DNA of 60,066 nt from an uncultured Ruminococcus sp. (GCA_902783005.1 CACZPI010000075.1:1-60066); one strand, 5' to 3'. Counted from the stretch's first letter, positions 43,153 to 54,778 are shown. The notes: generated by a model not told the origin, from the sequence alone. Made by a program: numbers and translations.

Positions 43153-43650
43153 TCAATTGGAAGCGCTGCTTGCGGCTGCTGCATTGTCAGCTTCAAGCAC
43201 CGCATCAATTGCCAGAACCACGCCGATGACATACAATGCATCCGCTTCGTCTGCAATATCCACCTCATAGCTGTCGCCCCAGCTCATCCATTTCTTATGG
43301 ACGCTGGCAGCCGTTCCGTTGGAACCTTCAAATTGATAATCATGTCCGGTGAAATTACCGGTCACCTTCCACTGGGGATAGCTGGTCTCAAAGGCGGAAT
43401 GAAACAGAGCCATCTTCCGAGAAATGGTGCAATTCTGTCCGCCATTGACCTCCAGCTCGAATTTCGGCAGGAGCGTCAGGAGCTTCTGTACCAGAACCGC
43501 CTGCTCCGTGTGATTTTCGTCGTAAATGTGGAGCTTTTTTCCAAGGGAGAAGATCTGGCCTTCTACCGTGAATCGCGTTTGCCCTTCTGCATCCATGATC
43601 CTGAATTTATCGCCAATCGAAAAGACCTTCTGTTCGATATACAGTTTCAT
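43153..43650 (-). CDS. LURP-one-related family protein
   Basis: The 165-residue protein has the beta-barrel pattern of the LURP-one/Tubby-like family: MKLYIEQKVFSIGDKFRIMD, then TRFTVEGQIFSLGKKLHIYD, and a late helix (YVIGVVLAIDAVLEADN). Members bind membrane lipids or are of unknown role. Its start overlaps the hslO stop as ATGA, so it is translationally coupled. It is third in the methyltransferase-hslO unit. The Ala/Ser-rich tail is low complexity. Confidence 0.85.
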   Translation of the reverse strand: MKLYIEQKVFSIGDKFRIMDAEGQTRFTVEGQIFSLGKKLHIYDENHTEQAVLVQKLLTLLPKFELEVNGGQNCTISRKMALFHSAFETSYPQWKVTGNFTGHDYQFEGSNGTAASVHKKWMSWGDSYEVDIADEADALYVIGVVLAIDAVLEADNAAAASSASN

Positions 43651-44528
43651 GATGTCTCCTCCGTTCGCATCATGCCAAGAATTTCCGCCGGTGTAAATTC
43701 ATATTTCCGGTCGCAGAAATGGCAGCAGACCTCGATCGTCTCCCCGCTGTCTGCAAGCCGCTGCAGTTCTTCATTGCCTATGCTGATCAGAATGCGGGAT
43801 GTGCGTTCCCGGCTGCAGTCACAATGATAGACCGGCTCTCCGGAATCCAGCAGATTCGGCTCAAGCCCCTCCAGACACTTCATCACAATGTCCTCGGCGG
43901 TCATACCGGATTTCAGCATTTCCGTCACATGCGGCATGGAAGCCACATTCTGCTCCAGAATCGGGATGCATGCTTCGTCCGCAAACGGCAGAAGCTGGAT
44001 CAGGAAGCCGCCTGCATGCAGCACATGCAGATCCGGTGCCACCAGTACACCAAGGCTCAGCACCGTCGGGATCTGTTCGCTGGCAACGAAGTAATTGGCA
44101 ATATCCTCCGCAATTTCTCCGGAAACCAGCGGGATCGTGCCGACATACGGTTCCTTCAGTCCCAGATCCTTGATGACGGACAGCGTGCCGGGGCCGACTG
44201 CACCGCCGACATCGAGCTTTCCGGCAGCATTCAGCGGGAGCTCGACAATGTAATTGTCTGCACAGCATTTCACATTGCCCCAACTGTCTGCGACTGCGAT
44301 CATGCTGCCGATCTGTCCTTCCCCGTCCACGCGGAGGGTGAGCTGATCGCCTTCATTCTTCTGACTGTACCCCATCAAAGAGGCAGCCGTGGCAAGGCGC
44401 CCGAGTCCGGCCGTCACAACCGCCGAGGGCTTGTGGTACTGTTCGATCATGGACACCATATCCGTGGAGTCAATCGCAGAGGCTACCACACAGCCGTCTG
44501 CGGAAATTGCACGCTTCAAGATACTCAT
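43647..44528 (-). CDS. hslO: Hsp33 redox-regulated chaperone
   Basis: Hsp33 is a holdase switched on by oxidation in the cytoplasm. The 293-residue product shows the Hsp33 fold and its C-terminal zinc site with four cysteines, visible as HCDC and CCHFC (CxC and CxxC pairs). The VGGAVGPGTLSVIKDLG and GEIAEDIANYFVASEQ stretches are typical. The start overlaps the methyltransferase stop by four bases (ATGA). An oxidative-stress protein suits an obligate anaerobe facing oxygen. Confidence 0.94.
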   Translation of the reverse strand: MSILKRAISADGCVVASAIDSTDMVSMIEQYHKPSAVVTAGLGRLATAASLMGYSQKNEGDQLTLRVDGEGQIGSMIAVADSWGNVKCCADNYIVELPLNAAGKLDVGGAVGPGTLSVIKDLGLKEPYVGTIPLVSGEIAEDIANYFVASEQIPTVLSLGVLVAPDLHVLHAGGFLIQLLPFADEACIPILEQNVASMPHVTEMLKSGMTAEDIVMKCLEGLEPNLLDSGEPVYHCDCSRERTSRILISIGNEELQRLADSGETIEVCCHFCDRKYEFTPAEILGMMRTEETS

Positions 44529-45313
44529 GTTTTCTCCTCTCCGACCGGCTTCCCGGCCACATACAGGATGCGCTGCGTCGTTTCACTGACCGGATGGAGC
44601 GTTTCCGGATCGTCCAGCCCCGCGTCCGCATCCCAGACAGCCAGCACATGCAGCCCGGCCTGCTCCAGCGCACGGCGGATCACTTCCTCCGGGTAGGCGC
44701 GTTCGGTGATGCATTCATCGCTTCGCTCCCATCCGGTTTCCTGCCTTTCAAAGAAGGTAAGCTGCATGTCCACCGTTGCCTGATCCTCCTGCAGCCGGTT
44801 GTCCCACGCGCAGAACAGATCCTCCAGATCATAGAAGAAGGCATTGTTCCCCAGGATCTCACGGTGCTTGTAGAGGGTATTCATATCAAAAATGAATAGT
44901 CCCCCCGGCTGTGCAAAAAGCGATACCCGGTCAAACACTGTCTGCACATCTTCGAGCGACGGCAGATGATTGAGACTGTCAAGCATGCAGGTCGTCACGT
45001 CGATCGTCCCGAACATATCCAGCTCGCGCATGTCCTGGCACAGATACTGGATCGGCAGCCCGCTCTCCATCTTCTTGTCCATCGCACACGAGAGCATGGC
45101 CGGAGAATTGTCCACGCCGATCACATCATACCCAAGCCGCGCCATCGCTTCACTGAAGCTGCCGCTCCCGCAGGCAAGGTCTGTCAGAAGTGTGCCGTCC
45201 GTGTCCGTCTGCAAATGCTGCTGCACCAGGAAATGCACCCGCGCCGCACGCTTGTCATACTGTACATCCTGCATCAGCGTATCGTAATACGCCGCAAAAT
45301 TCATATAATCCAT
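44525..45313 (-). CDS. Class I SAM-dependent methyltransferase
   Basis: The 262-residue protein has a Rossmann methyltransferase fold: motif I LTDLACGSGSFSEAMARLGY (about 42-61), motif II VIGVDNSPAM, and motif post-I QYLCQDMRELD. Such enzymes methylate small molecules, proteins or RNA; no target is clear. It starts MDYMNFAAYYDTLMQ, which is common in a family of bacterial small-molecule methyltransferases. The first gene of a three-gene overlapping unit (methyltransferase, hslO, LURP-one). It may be read through from secA, since no promoter is seen in the 50-base gap. Confidence 0.88.
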   Translation of the reverse strand: MDYMNFAAYYDTLMQDVQYDKRAARVHFLVQQHLQTDTDGTLLTDLACGSGSFSEAMARLGYDVIGVDNSPAMLSCAMDKKMESGLPIQYLCQDMRELDMFGTIDVTTCMLDSLNHLPSLEDVQTVFDRVSLFAQPGGLFIFDMNTLYKHREILGNNAFFYDLEDLFCAWDNRLQEDQATVDMQLTFFERQETGWERSDECITERAYPEEVIRRALEQAGLHVLAVWDADAGLDDPETLHPVSETTQRILYVAGKPVGEEKT

Positions 45314-45330
45314 AGTATGCCCCTTACAGG

Positions 45331-45359
45331 CAAGCCCTCTCCCGGCGGAAGAGGGCTTG
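45331..45359 (-). terminator. Hairpin after secA (weak terminator)
   Basis: CAAGCCCTCT (45331-45340) pairs with AGAGGGCTTG (45350-45359). No T run follows on the minus strand, so it may only partly stop transcription from secA into the methyltransferase unit. Confidence 0.45.
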
Positions 45360-45365
45360 TTGTGA

Positions 45366-48101
<2,736 letters not shown>

Positions 48102-48193
48102 GATATATCATACCGCCTTAATTCAAGATTCCGGGAGCATTCCCGCGCTCCCCCTGCATTCCTCCGGCGGGAGTGATGCAGATAGACATTATT

Positions 48194-48222
48194 ATTTTAT
48201 CTGATTTTGGCTGTTTTGTCAA
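48194..48222 (-). promoter_or_regulatory. Promoter of secA
   Basis: On the minus strand TTGACA (48222-48217) and TAAAAT (48199-48194) are 17 bases apart. A leader of about 85 bases follows, with a GGAGC-GCTCC hairpin. Confidence 0.75.
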
Positions 48223-48285
48223 TAGCCAGCATAGATCGCCTGTGTTTTCCACAAAATTCAACAGCAAATTTTGGCAAGCTTGCCG

Positions 48286-48915
48286 TCATCCCTGGCATCC
48301 GGGGCAGAAGTCAGCCATCGGACATTCGCTGCACTTCGGCTTGCGGGCGCTGCATACATCGCGTCCGAACAGCACCACCCGGTGACAGAAATCCGAAGAT
48401 TCCTCCGGGGGAAGCAGCCGCCGCAGCTCTGCTTCGACCTTCTCTGGTTCGGTCTGCTTTGTCAGCCCGAGGCGTCCGGTGATCCGGATAAAATGCGTAT
48501 CCGCGACAACAGCGGGCTTTCCGTAGACATCTCCGAGCAGCAGATTGGCTGTCTTGCGGCCGATGCCGGGGAGCGTGAGCAGATCGTCCATATTGTCCGG
48601 GATCACGCCGTCGTAGACGGTCAGAAGCCGCTCACAGGCTGCCTTGATGCTTGCTGCCTTGGTGCGGTAGAAGCCGCAGGGACGGATGAGTGTTTCCAGC
48701 TCGGCCAGGTCTGCCTGCGCAAAGGCTTCAAGCGTCGGATAGCGTCTGAACAGCGGGCCGGTGACGATATTCACCCGTGCATCGGTACACTGTGCCGACA
48801 GCCTTGCCGCGATCATCAGCTCATAGGGCTTTTCATAGACAAGCGAGCAAAGCGCATCCGGATACCTTTCTTTCAGCACCCGGACTGCCTGCGCTGCGCG
48901 TTCTTTTTTCGTCAT
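48286..48915 (-). CDS. nth: Endonuclease III (DNA glycosylase/AP lyase)
   Basis: The 209-residue enzyme removes oxidised pyrimidines in base excision repair. It has the helix-hairpin-helix LLTLPGIGRKTANLLL with the catalytic lysine, the catalytic Asp in VVADTHFIRI, and the four-cysteine 4Fe-4S loop CSARKPKCSECPMADFC near the C-terminus. The start ATG lies two bases after the stop of the foldase gene, so the pair is probably coupled. No ribosome site of its own is strong. Confidence 0.95.
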   Translation of the reverse strand: MTKKERAAQAVRVLKERYPDALCSLVYEKPYELMIAARLSAQCTDARVNIVTGPLFRRYPTLEAFAQADLAELETLIRPCGFYRTKAASIKAACERLLTVYDGVIPDNMDDLLTLPGIGRKTANLLLGDVYGKPAVVADTHFIRITGRLGLTKQTEPEKVEAELRRLLPPEESSDFCHRVVLFGRDVCSARKPKCSECPMADFCPGCQG

Positions 48916-48917
48916 GC

Positions 48918-50630
48918 TCAGTCACCGACGGTATTCAGGATCTCGTCATTGAAGGTAACTGTGTACAGTGCTTCCTGCTCGGCATACCATTCGGTATAGG
49001 TGGTATTCTTGAGCTGCTCGATGATGGAGGTCTTCCATGCCGGGTCGCCCTGGCCGACAAAATACATCACATGTACGCCGTAATCCGTTTCCACCAGATC
49101 GGTGTCGCCGGTCTTTCTGGAAGGATCAAAGCACCAGTCATTGAAGGTCGGTACCATCTGGCCTTCCGTCACGCCGGAATACAGACCGCCGTTATTGGCA
49201 GAGCCGGGGTCTCCGGTTCTCTCCTCTGCGAGCTTGCCGAAGCTCTCCTCGGTCGCTTCGCCTGCCTTCCATTCATCAAGACATGCCTGTGCATCTGCGC
49301 GTGCCTTCTCAAAGGCTGCATCCATATCCGCATCGGAAGCCTCTGATGCATCGCCGTCCAGATAATCCGATACCGCAAACAGGATGTGACGGACATCAAT
49401 GGTCGGCTTCTCATCGCGGCCGGGCTCACGGGTCAGATAATAGGCATAGTAGCTGCCCTCTGACTCAACGACATACACATCCCCGACCTTGGCGCCGCCG
49501 AATGCCCATTCGGAAAGCTCTGCGCCATCGACATAGGTGTAATCGTCACGCACATAATTCTGAACGTAGCCGGCAGCCTCCTCCTCGGAGTAGCCCTGGT
49601 ACTTCACAAGCACCTCGGTGCCGACCTTCTGGAATGCCTCAAGGCTTCCGGCCTTCTTGAACTGTGCCACATAGTCCTCGGCAATTTCCTTGGTCATCGC
49701 ATCGGCATCGGAAGCCTCAGTGGTTTCCTCCTCAGTCACGGTTTCCGTCTCAGCTTCAGTCGTTTCCTCGGCTGCCGTGGTCTGAGCATCGGTTTCTTCA
49801 CCGGCAGTTTCTTCTGTTGTCTCCTCTTCGGCAGAAGGATCGGTATAAGTCAGCGGGAAGAAGCAGAGGCCGCAGGTGTTGTACTCGGATTCATGCTCGG
49901 CATAATAGCTCTCGATTTCTTCATCCGTGAAGGTCATGTCCTCGAACACCTTATTATAATATGCCGCAGCATAGGCATTGAGCTCCATGGCCTGGCGGGC
50001 AGCCTCCTCGGTCATGCCTTCACCGTAATCAGCCAGATTCAGCGCCGCAAACTGCTCGTCGATCAAAGCACGGTCAGATTCCGGCAGCTCGAATCCGGCT
50101 GCACGGCCTGCCTCGGTCAGTACCAGCTCCTGTCCGACATTCGCCTTGGCCTGGCTCATAATGAGATCATACCAGGTCGAGCCGTCGCCGTTCGGGCCCT
50201 CCTGCGAACGCAGGGACTGGGAAAGATCCATGCCGTAGTACTGGAGCATTTCATCGCCGTAGTAGGAGCGGAACATCTGGATATAATCATAGTAGAAATA
50301 CTGCATCATATCCTTGGAAACGCCCACATGCTCCGTGTAGGCAGCATCATTCTCCGGATCCACAATGCCTGCCGGTGCCTTGGCAGGATTGGAGCGCATC
50401 TGCCAGAGTCCCACGCCGCCAAGCGCCGCAATGGCAACAACCGCTGCTGCGATGCCGGCAATGGCGCCGCCCTTTCCGCGGGTCTTCTCCGGCTTTTCCG
50501 CAGCGGGTTCAGCCGGTGCAGCTTCCTCCGGTGCCGGGGTCTCCTCCTCTGTCTCCTGATAGTCGCCAAGAATACCGGTGTATTCCTCCTCCGGTGTCTC
50601 CGGCGTCTGCAGTTCGTCCTTATTACTCAT
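48918..50630 (-). CDS. Membrane-anchored parvulin-type foldase (PrsA/SurA-like)
   Basis: The 570-residue protein has a cytoplasmic acidic tail of ~50 residues, one membrane helix (about 55-77), a helical chaperone-like region, an acidic Thr/Glu-rich linker (about 265-315), and a parvulin rotamase domain (about 410-545) with VRHILFAVSD, NNGGLYSGVTEGQMV and DYGVHVMYF. Such proteins help exported proteins fold outside the membrane. The low-complexity linker is unusual. It lies 25 bases after a small membrane protein and just before nth. Confidence 0.88.
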   Translation of the reverse strand: MSNKDELQTPETPEEEYTGILGDYQETEEETPAPEEAAPAEPAAEKPEKTRGKGGAIAGIAAAVVAIAALGGVGLWQMRSNPAKAPAGIVDPENDAAYTEHVGVSKDMMQYFYYDYIQMFRSYYGDEMLQYYGMDLSQSLRSQEGPNGDGSTWYDLIMSQAKANVGQELVLTEAGRAAGFELPESDRALIDEQFAALNLADYGEGMTEEAARQAMELNAYAAAYYNKVFEDMTFTDEEIESYYAEHESEYNTCGLCFFPLTYTDPSAEEETTEETAGEETDAQTTAAEETTEAETETVTEEETTEASDADAMTKEIAEDYVAQFKKAGSLEAFQKVGTEVLVKYQGYSEEEAAGYVQNYVRDDYTYVDGAELSEWAFGGAKVGDVYVVESEGSYYAYYLTREPGRDEKPTIDVRHILFAVSDYLDGDASEASDADMDAAFEKARADAQACLDEWKAGEATEESFGKLAEERTGDPGSANNGGLYSGVTEGQMVPTFNDWCFDPSRKTGDTDLVETDYGVHVMYFVGQGDPAWKTSIIEQLKNTTYTEWYAEQEALYTVTFNDEILNTVGD

Positions 50631-50655
50631 GTAACGTCATCCTTTCTCACCCAGA

Positions 50656-51030
50656 TCAGATCTTGCCGTCCGGATCGGTATTCGGGTATTCGATCCCGTC
50701 CTCCAGCGCGGACAGCCTGTTGTACAGCAGATAGATCCGCTGGGTCGTATTTTCCAGAAAATAATAGTGCAGCAGGTACGGCACAAGCAGTCCCAGCAGG
50801 ATCAGCGCCAGCAGGAACAGCCCGACAGTCCGGAAGTACAGAGCCATTCCCAGTGCCATGAAAAAGGCCAGTCCCACAAGAATGCATACCAGAAAATGCA
50901 CAAACCGCTCATGCTGCATAAAGCCGATCTGTACCAGCGTTTCCCGGCGGATCGCAGGAATCTGCTGCGGATCCGGGTGTTCCAGAAAGCCGCGCAGGAA
51001 GGATTCCCAGGCATTCATATAGATTCGCAT
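50656..51030 (-). CDS. Small two-helix membrane protein, unknown function
   Basis: The 124-residue protein starts MRIYMNAWESFLRGFLEHPD and has two adjacent membrane helices (about 48-68 and 70-90), with soluble ends. ATG 51030 has AGGAGG upstream; longer frames cross the promoter. It is first in the unit with the parvulin-type foldase and nth. I do not recognise the family. Confidence 0.75.
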   Translation of the reverse strand: MRIYMNAWESFLRGFLEHPDPQQIPAIRRETLVQIGFMQHERFVHFLVCILVGLAFFMALGMALYFRTVGLFLLALILLGLLVPYLLHYYFLENTTQRIYLLYNRLSALEDGIEYPNTDPDGKI

Positions 51031-51081
51031 TTCCGTTCCTCCTGTCTTTACCTGATTGCCGCGACGATGCACAACACTACC

Positions 51082-51110
51082 ATTATACCACATGCAGGCC
51101 GGAATTGCAA
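51082..51110 (-). promoter_or_regulatory. Promoter of foldase/nth unit
   Basis: On the minus strand TTGCAA (51110-51105) and TGG-TATAAT (51087-51082) are 17 bases apart. Confidence 0.8.
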
Positions 51111-51181
51111 GGAATTTCACAAAAATATCATTCAAATATTTGATAGGCGGGCTCCGACGCGAAAAAAATCCGGAAACTGTA

Positions 51182-51210
51182 TTGACTTTGTACGGAAAAA
51201 GTAGTATAAT
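51182..51210 (+). promoter_or_regulatory. Promoter of leuB unit
   Basis: TTGACT (51182-51187) and TATAAT (51205-51210) are 17 bases apart. A 7-8 base hairpin (TGCGGAC/TGTCCGCA, about 51223-51240) lies right after the start of transcription and may stabilise the mRNA. Confidence 0.85.
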
Positions 51211-51269
51211 TAGTATGTTGACTGCGGACAGTTGTCCGCAAAATCTATCAGGCAAGGAAGGATGTTCAT

Positions 51270-52352
51270 ATGACACGGAACATTGCTGTCATCAAGGGTG
51301 ACGGTATCGGCCCGGAAATCGTCAATGAGGCGATGAAGGTGCTCGACAGCGCCGCTCAGAAGTTCGGACACACATTCAATTATACCCAGCTGCTTATGGG
51401 CGGCTGCTCCATTGACGCTTACGGCGAGCCGCTGACAGACGAAACGATCGCTGCCTGCAAGGCCGCAGATGCCGTGCTGATGGGCTCCATCGGCGGCAAT
51501 ACCACTACTTCCCCGTGGTACAAGCTCCCCGCACATCTGCGTCCGGAGGCAGGCCTGCTGAAGCTGCGCAAGTCGCTTGGCCTGTTTGCAAACCTGCGTC
51601 CGTGCGTGCTTTATCCGGAGCTGCGTGCAGCATGCACCCTCCGCGAGGACATCAGTGAGAAGGGCTTTGACATGCTCATCATGCGCGAGCTGACAGGCGG
51701 TCTGTATTTCGGCGAGCGCAGAACTGAGGAGATCGACGGCGTGACAACTGCCATTGATACCCTCAAATATGACGAGAACGAGATCCGCCGCATTGCTGTC
51801 AAGGCATTTGAAGTGGCCATGAAGCGCAATAAGAAGGTCACCAGCGTTGACAAGGCGAATGTCCTCGATACCTCCCGCCTGTGGAGAAAGATCGTGGAGG
51901 AGGTTGCCAAGGATTATCCCGAGGTCACCCTCGAGCATGCACTTGTGGACAGCACGGCCATGCAGATCGTTCGCAATCCTTCGCAGTTCGATGTGATGGT
52001 CACGGAGAATATGTTCGGTGACATTCTCTCCGATGAAGCGGCTATGGTTACCGGTTCTCTCGGCATGCTGCCGAGTGCTTCGCTCAATGAGACCTCCTTT
52101 GGCCTGTATGAGCCGTCCGGCGGTTCGGCTCCGGACATTGCCGGCAAGAACATTGCCAATCCGATCGCTGCCATCCTTTCCGGCGCAATGCTGCTGCGAT
52201 ATTCGTTTGATATGCAGGCAGAGGCAGATGCCGTTGAGAATGCCGTCAAGCAGGTACTCGCAGAGGGCTACCGCACCGGCGACATCATGAGCGAAGGCTG
52301 CAAGCAGGTTTCCTGCTCCGAAATGGGCAGCCTGATTGCCGAAAGAGTCTGA
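51270..52352 (+). CDS. leuB: 3-isopropylmalate dehydrogenase
   Basis: LeuB oxidises 3-isopropylmalate in leucine synthesis. The 360-residue product has the isopropylmalate/isocitrate dehydrogenase fold: IAVIKGDGIGPEIV at the N-terminus, MRELTGGLYFGERR in the substrate arm, DKANVL with the catalytic lysine, and the NAD-binding GSAPDIAGKNIANP. AAGGAAGG precedes the ATG. No leuA, leuC or leuD is adjacent; the neighbour is a branched-chain aminotransferase, which acts last in the same pathway. Confidence 0.95.
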   Translation: MTRNIAVIKGDGIGPEIVNEAMKVLDSAAQKFGHTFNYTQLLMGGCSIDAYGEPLTDETIAACKAADAVLMGSIGGNTTTSPWYKLPAHLRPEAGLLKLRKSLGLFANLRPCVLYPELRAACTLREDISEKGFDMLIMRELTGGLYFGERRTEEIDGVTTAIDTLKYDENEIRRIAVKAFEVAMKRNKKVTSVDKANVLDTSRLWRKIVEEVAKDYPEVTLEHALVDSTAMQIVRNPSQFDVMVTENMFGDILSDEAAMVTGSLGMLPSASLNETSFGLYEPSGGSAPDIAGKNIANPIAAILSGAMLLRYSFDMQAEADAVENAVKQVLAEGYRTGDIMSEGCKQVSCSEMGSLIAERV

Positions 52353-52411
52353 CACCATCGGAGCGGAGGCTCCGTGACTGATAAACAATCCAATGAAAGA
52401 AGGCTTTTACA

Positions 52412-53437
52412 ATGGAAAAGAAGAATATCGACTGGGGCAATCTGGGATTTGCCTACGTCAAGACGGACAAGCGCTATGTTTCCACCTGGAAGGATGGCGC
52501 ATGGGATGCCGGCACACTGACTGAGGATGCCACCATCACCATGAGCGAATGTGCCTGCGTACTCCAGTATGCACAGACCGTATTTGAAGGCCTGAAGGCT
52601 TACACCACCGAGGACGGCCGCATCGTGACCTTCCGCCCCGATCTGAATGCAGAGCGTCTGGCACAGTCCGCTGCAAGACTGGAAATGCCTGTATTCCCGC
52701 AGGATCGTTTCATTGACGCCGTTACACAGGTCGTTAAGGCCAATGAGGGCTTCGTTCCGCCCTACGGCAGCGGTGCAACACTGTACATCCGTCCGTTCAT
52801 GTTCGGTATCAACGAGGTTATCGGCGTTAAGCCCGCGACCGAGTACCAGTTCCGCATCTTCTGCACGCCGGTAGGCCCCTACTTCAAGGGCGGTGCCAAG
52901 CCGATCACGCTGCGCGTTTCTGATCTTGACCGCGCTGCACCTCACGGCACCGGCAACATCAAGGCAGGTCTGAACTACGCAATGAGCCTGCACACCCTGA
53001 TGGATGCGCACCGCGCAGGATATGACGAGAATATGTTCCTCGACCCGGCAACGCACACCAAGGTTGAGGAGACCGGCGGTGCCAACTTCCTGTTCGTTAC
53101 CAAGGACGGCAAGGTCGTTACCCCGAAGTCCAATTCCATCCTGCCCTCCATCACCCGCCGCAGCCTGGTTTCCGTTGCCAAGGAATACCTTGGTCTGGAA
53201 GTCGAGGAGCGTGAGGTGCTCTTTGAAGAGGTCAAGGATTTCGCAGAGTGCGGTCTGTGCGGTACAGCTGCAGTCATCTCCCCGGTCGGCAAGATCGTCG
53301 ATCACGGCAACGAGATCTGCTTCCCGTCCGGCATGGAGAAGATGGGTCCGACCATCCAGAAGCTCTACGATACCCTCACCGGCATCCAGATGGGTCGCAT
53401 CGAAGCACCCACCGGCTGGATCCACGAGATCAAGTAA
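52412..53437 (+). CDS. ilvE: Branched-chain amino acid aminotransferase
   Basis: This 341-residue PLP enzyme of fold type IV makes leucine, isoleucine and valine from their keto acids. It has YAQTVFEGLKAY near the N-terminus, RPFMFGI, and the later EETGGANFLFVTKDG and ECGLCGTAAVISPVG stretches of the family. It lies 59 bases after leuB and shares its transcript, followed by a terminator. AAGAAGG precedes the ATG. Only these two branched-chain genes are present in the window. Confidence 0.94.
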   Translation: MEKKNIDWGNLGFAYVKTDKRYVSTWKDGAWDAGTLTEDATITMSECACVLQYAQTVFEGLKAYTTEDGRIVTFRPDLNAERLAQSAARLEMPVFPQDRFIDAVTQVVKANEGFVPPYGSGATLYIRPFMFGINEVIGVKPATEYQFRIFCTPVGPYFKGGAKPITLRVSDLDRAAPHGTGNIKAGLNYAMSLHTLMDAHRAGYDENMFLDPATHTKVEETGGANFLFVTKDGKVVTPKSNSILPSITRRSLVSVAKEYLGLEVEEREVLFEEVKDFAECGLCGTAAVISPVGKIVDHGNEICFPSGMEKMGPTIQKLYDTLTGIQMGRIEAPTGWIHEIK

Positions 53438-53443
53438 GTATTT

Positions 53444-53470
53444 GCAGCACCTCTGTTCCGGGGGTGCTGC
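53444..53470 (+). terminator. Terminator of leuB-ilvE unit
   Basis: GCAGCACC (53444-53451) pairs with GGTGCTGC (53463-53470), followed by five Ts. Confidence 0.85.
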
Positions 53471-53482
53471 TTTTTGTCGGAT

Positions 53483-53512
53483 TTGACATCGGGGGCAGCA
53501 TCATGGTATACT
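53483..53512 (+). promoter_or_regulatory. Promoter of YitT-family gene
   Basis: TTGACA (53483-53488) and TGG-TATACT (53507-53512) are 18 bases apart. Confidence 0.8.
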
Positions 53513-53537
53513 ATAGATACAGAAAGGAATGATGCTC

Positions 53538-54440
53538 ATGAACCGGGATACCGCAAAGCGACAGATCCTGCATTACCTCGTGCTGATCCTCGGCAGCCTG
53601 ACCGCCGCATTTTCTTTGGAAAAGATCCTGCTGCCCGCAACCATCATGGACGGCGGCATGGTGGGTATTGCCATGATTATTTCACGGCTGACCGGCCTGC
53701 CGCTCGGCATTCTAACAATTTTGCTCAATCTTCCCATGGTCTGGATCGGCGGCAGGCGTCTGGAGAAATCCTTCTTCATTCGTACCCTCACGGCAATGGG
53801 GACATTCTCCCTCGCCCTGAGCCTTTTCGGCAGTCAGGCATTTTCCGGGCTGACCATTACGGAGGATAAGCTCCTGGCTACCGTCTTCGGCGGTCTCCTG
53901 CTCGGATTCGGTGTCGGGCTTGTTCTGCTGGCAGGCGGATGCCTCGACGGAACCGAAGCCGTTGCCATCCTCATCAGCAAGCGCATGAATGTCTCCGTCG
54001 GGCAGGTCGTGCTCTTCTTCAATGTGCTGATCTACCTGGCAGCCGGAATCCTGTTTGATCTCGACAGTGCGCTGTATTCCATGCTGACGTACATCATCGT
54101 TTCCCGCGTCGAGGATTTTGTGAATACCGGCATGCAGCAGGGCAAGGCCGTCATGATCATTACCGATCAGGGTGAGCAGATCGCACAGGACATCTACGAT
54201 TCCCTCGGAAGAACCGTCACCCTCATCGAAGGCAGCGGCCTGATCTCCGGTGAAAAGATTGTCCTGTACTGTGTCATCACCCGTATTGAACTGTCTACGA
54301 TGCGCAAGATCATTGAAAAGGACGATTATTCCGCATTCATGTCCGTTTCCGATGTGTCCGAGATCGTCGGCAAGCACATCAAGAGCCATGCCCGCCCCGC
54401 GCCTCCCCTGCCGCTGGCTGACGAAGCCAATACAGATTGA
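53538..54440 (+). CDS. YitT-family membrane protein
   Basis: The 300-residue protein has five or six membrane helices (about 10-190) and a C-terminal soluble DUF2179-like domain (about 200-285, GKAVMIITDQGEQIAQDIYD). YitT proteins are of unknown function, often linked to cell envelope or metal handling. Of three close ATGs I choose 53538, which has AAGGA nine bases upstream; 53529 is too close to it. It is a single-gene unit between the leuB-ilvE terminator and the efflux operon promoters. Confidence 0.88.
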   Translation: MNRDTAKRQILHYLVLILGSLTAAFSLEKILLPATIMDGGMVGIAMIISRLTGLPLGILTILLNLPMVWIGGRRLEKSFFIRTLTAMGTFSLALSLFGSQAFSGLTITEDKLLATVFGGLLLGFGVGLVLLAGGCLDGTEAVAILISKRMNVSVGQVVLFFNVLIYLAAGILFDLDSALYSMLTYIIVSRVEDFVNTGMQQGKAVMIITDQGEQIAQDIYDSLGRTVTLIEGSGLISGEKIVLYCVITRIELSTMRKIIEKDDYSAFMSVSDVSEIVGKHIKSHARPAPPLPLADEANTD

Positions 54441-54549
54441 TTTCTTTGGTGCCGTTTCTCCGGGAGCGGCACTGTTATTTTGCACAAATGCCAACAAACA
54501 GGAATGCAATAATTTTACGCAACAGAAGTGATGGATTCTGCGCCGTTTC

Positions 54550-54578
54550 TTGACATCCATGCCAGGATATGCTATAAT
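54550..54578 (+). promoter_or_regulatory. Upstream promoter P1 of efflux operon
   Basis: TTGACA (54550-54555) and TATAAT (54573-54578) are a perfect pair with a 17-base spacer, about 200 bases before the adaptor start codon. Confidence 0.85.
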
Positions 54579-54680
54579 AAAAATATCACAGATGTAAATA
54601 TGTTTTACGTTAATAGACCAATGTCTATCAGAATTTGCCATGCGAAATACTTTATTTTTGATTAAGATACGGAATTTCGC

Positions 54681-54709
54681 TTGACAAGTGAACTAAAATA
54701 TGCTATAAT
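54681..54709 (+). promoter_or_regulatory. Proximal promoter P2 of efflux operon
   Basis: TTGACA (54681-54686) and TATAAT (54704-54709) are a perfect pair with a 17-base spacer. Confidence 0.9.
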
Positions 54710-54721
54710 ACATCTGTACTA

Positions 54722-54742
54722 ACACAAGTAATACACTTGTGT
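54722..54742. promoter_or_regulatory. Candidate operator (inverted repeat)
   Basis: ACACAAGT (54722-54729) and ACTTGTGT (54735-54742) are a perfect inverted repeat around five bases, lying 12 bases downstream of the P2 -10 box. A repressor bound here would block P2. The regulator is not in the window. Confidence 0.55.
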
Positions 54743-54778
54743 ATCATAGAACCCCGTCTGCGGGGAGGAGGAATTGCT

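Larger units (their letters stand above)
54441..54778. other. Regulatory gap upstream of efflux operon
   Basis: This 338-base gap holds a weak YitT terminator (GTGCCG 54449-54454 with CGGCAC 54467-54472), a promoter at 54550-54578, a stretch at 54585-54680 able to form two small hairpins, a second promoter at 54681-54709, a 21-base inverted repeat at 54722-54742, and a CCCCG/CGGGG hairpin touching the ribosome site. No protein gene is visible. Confidence 0.7.
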
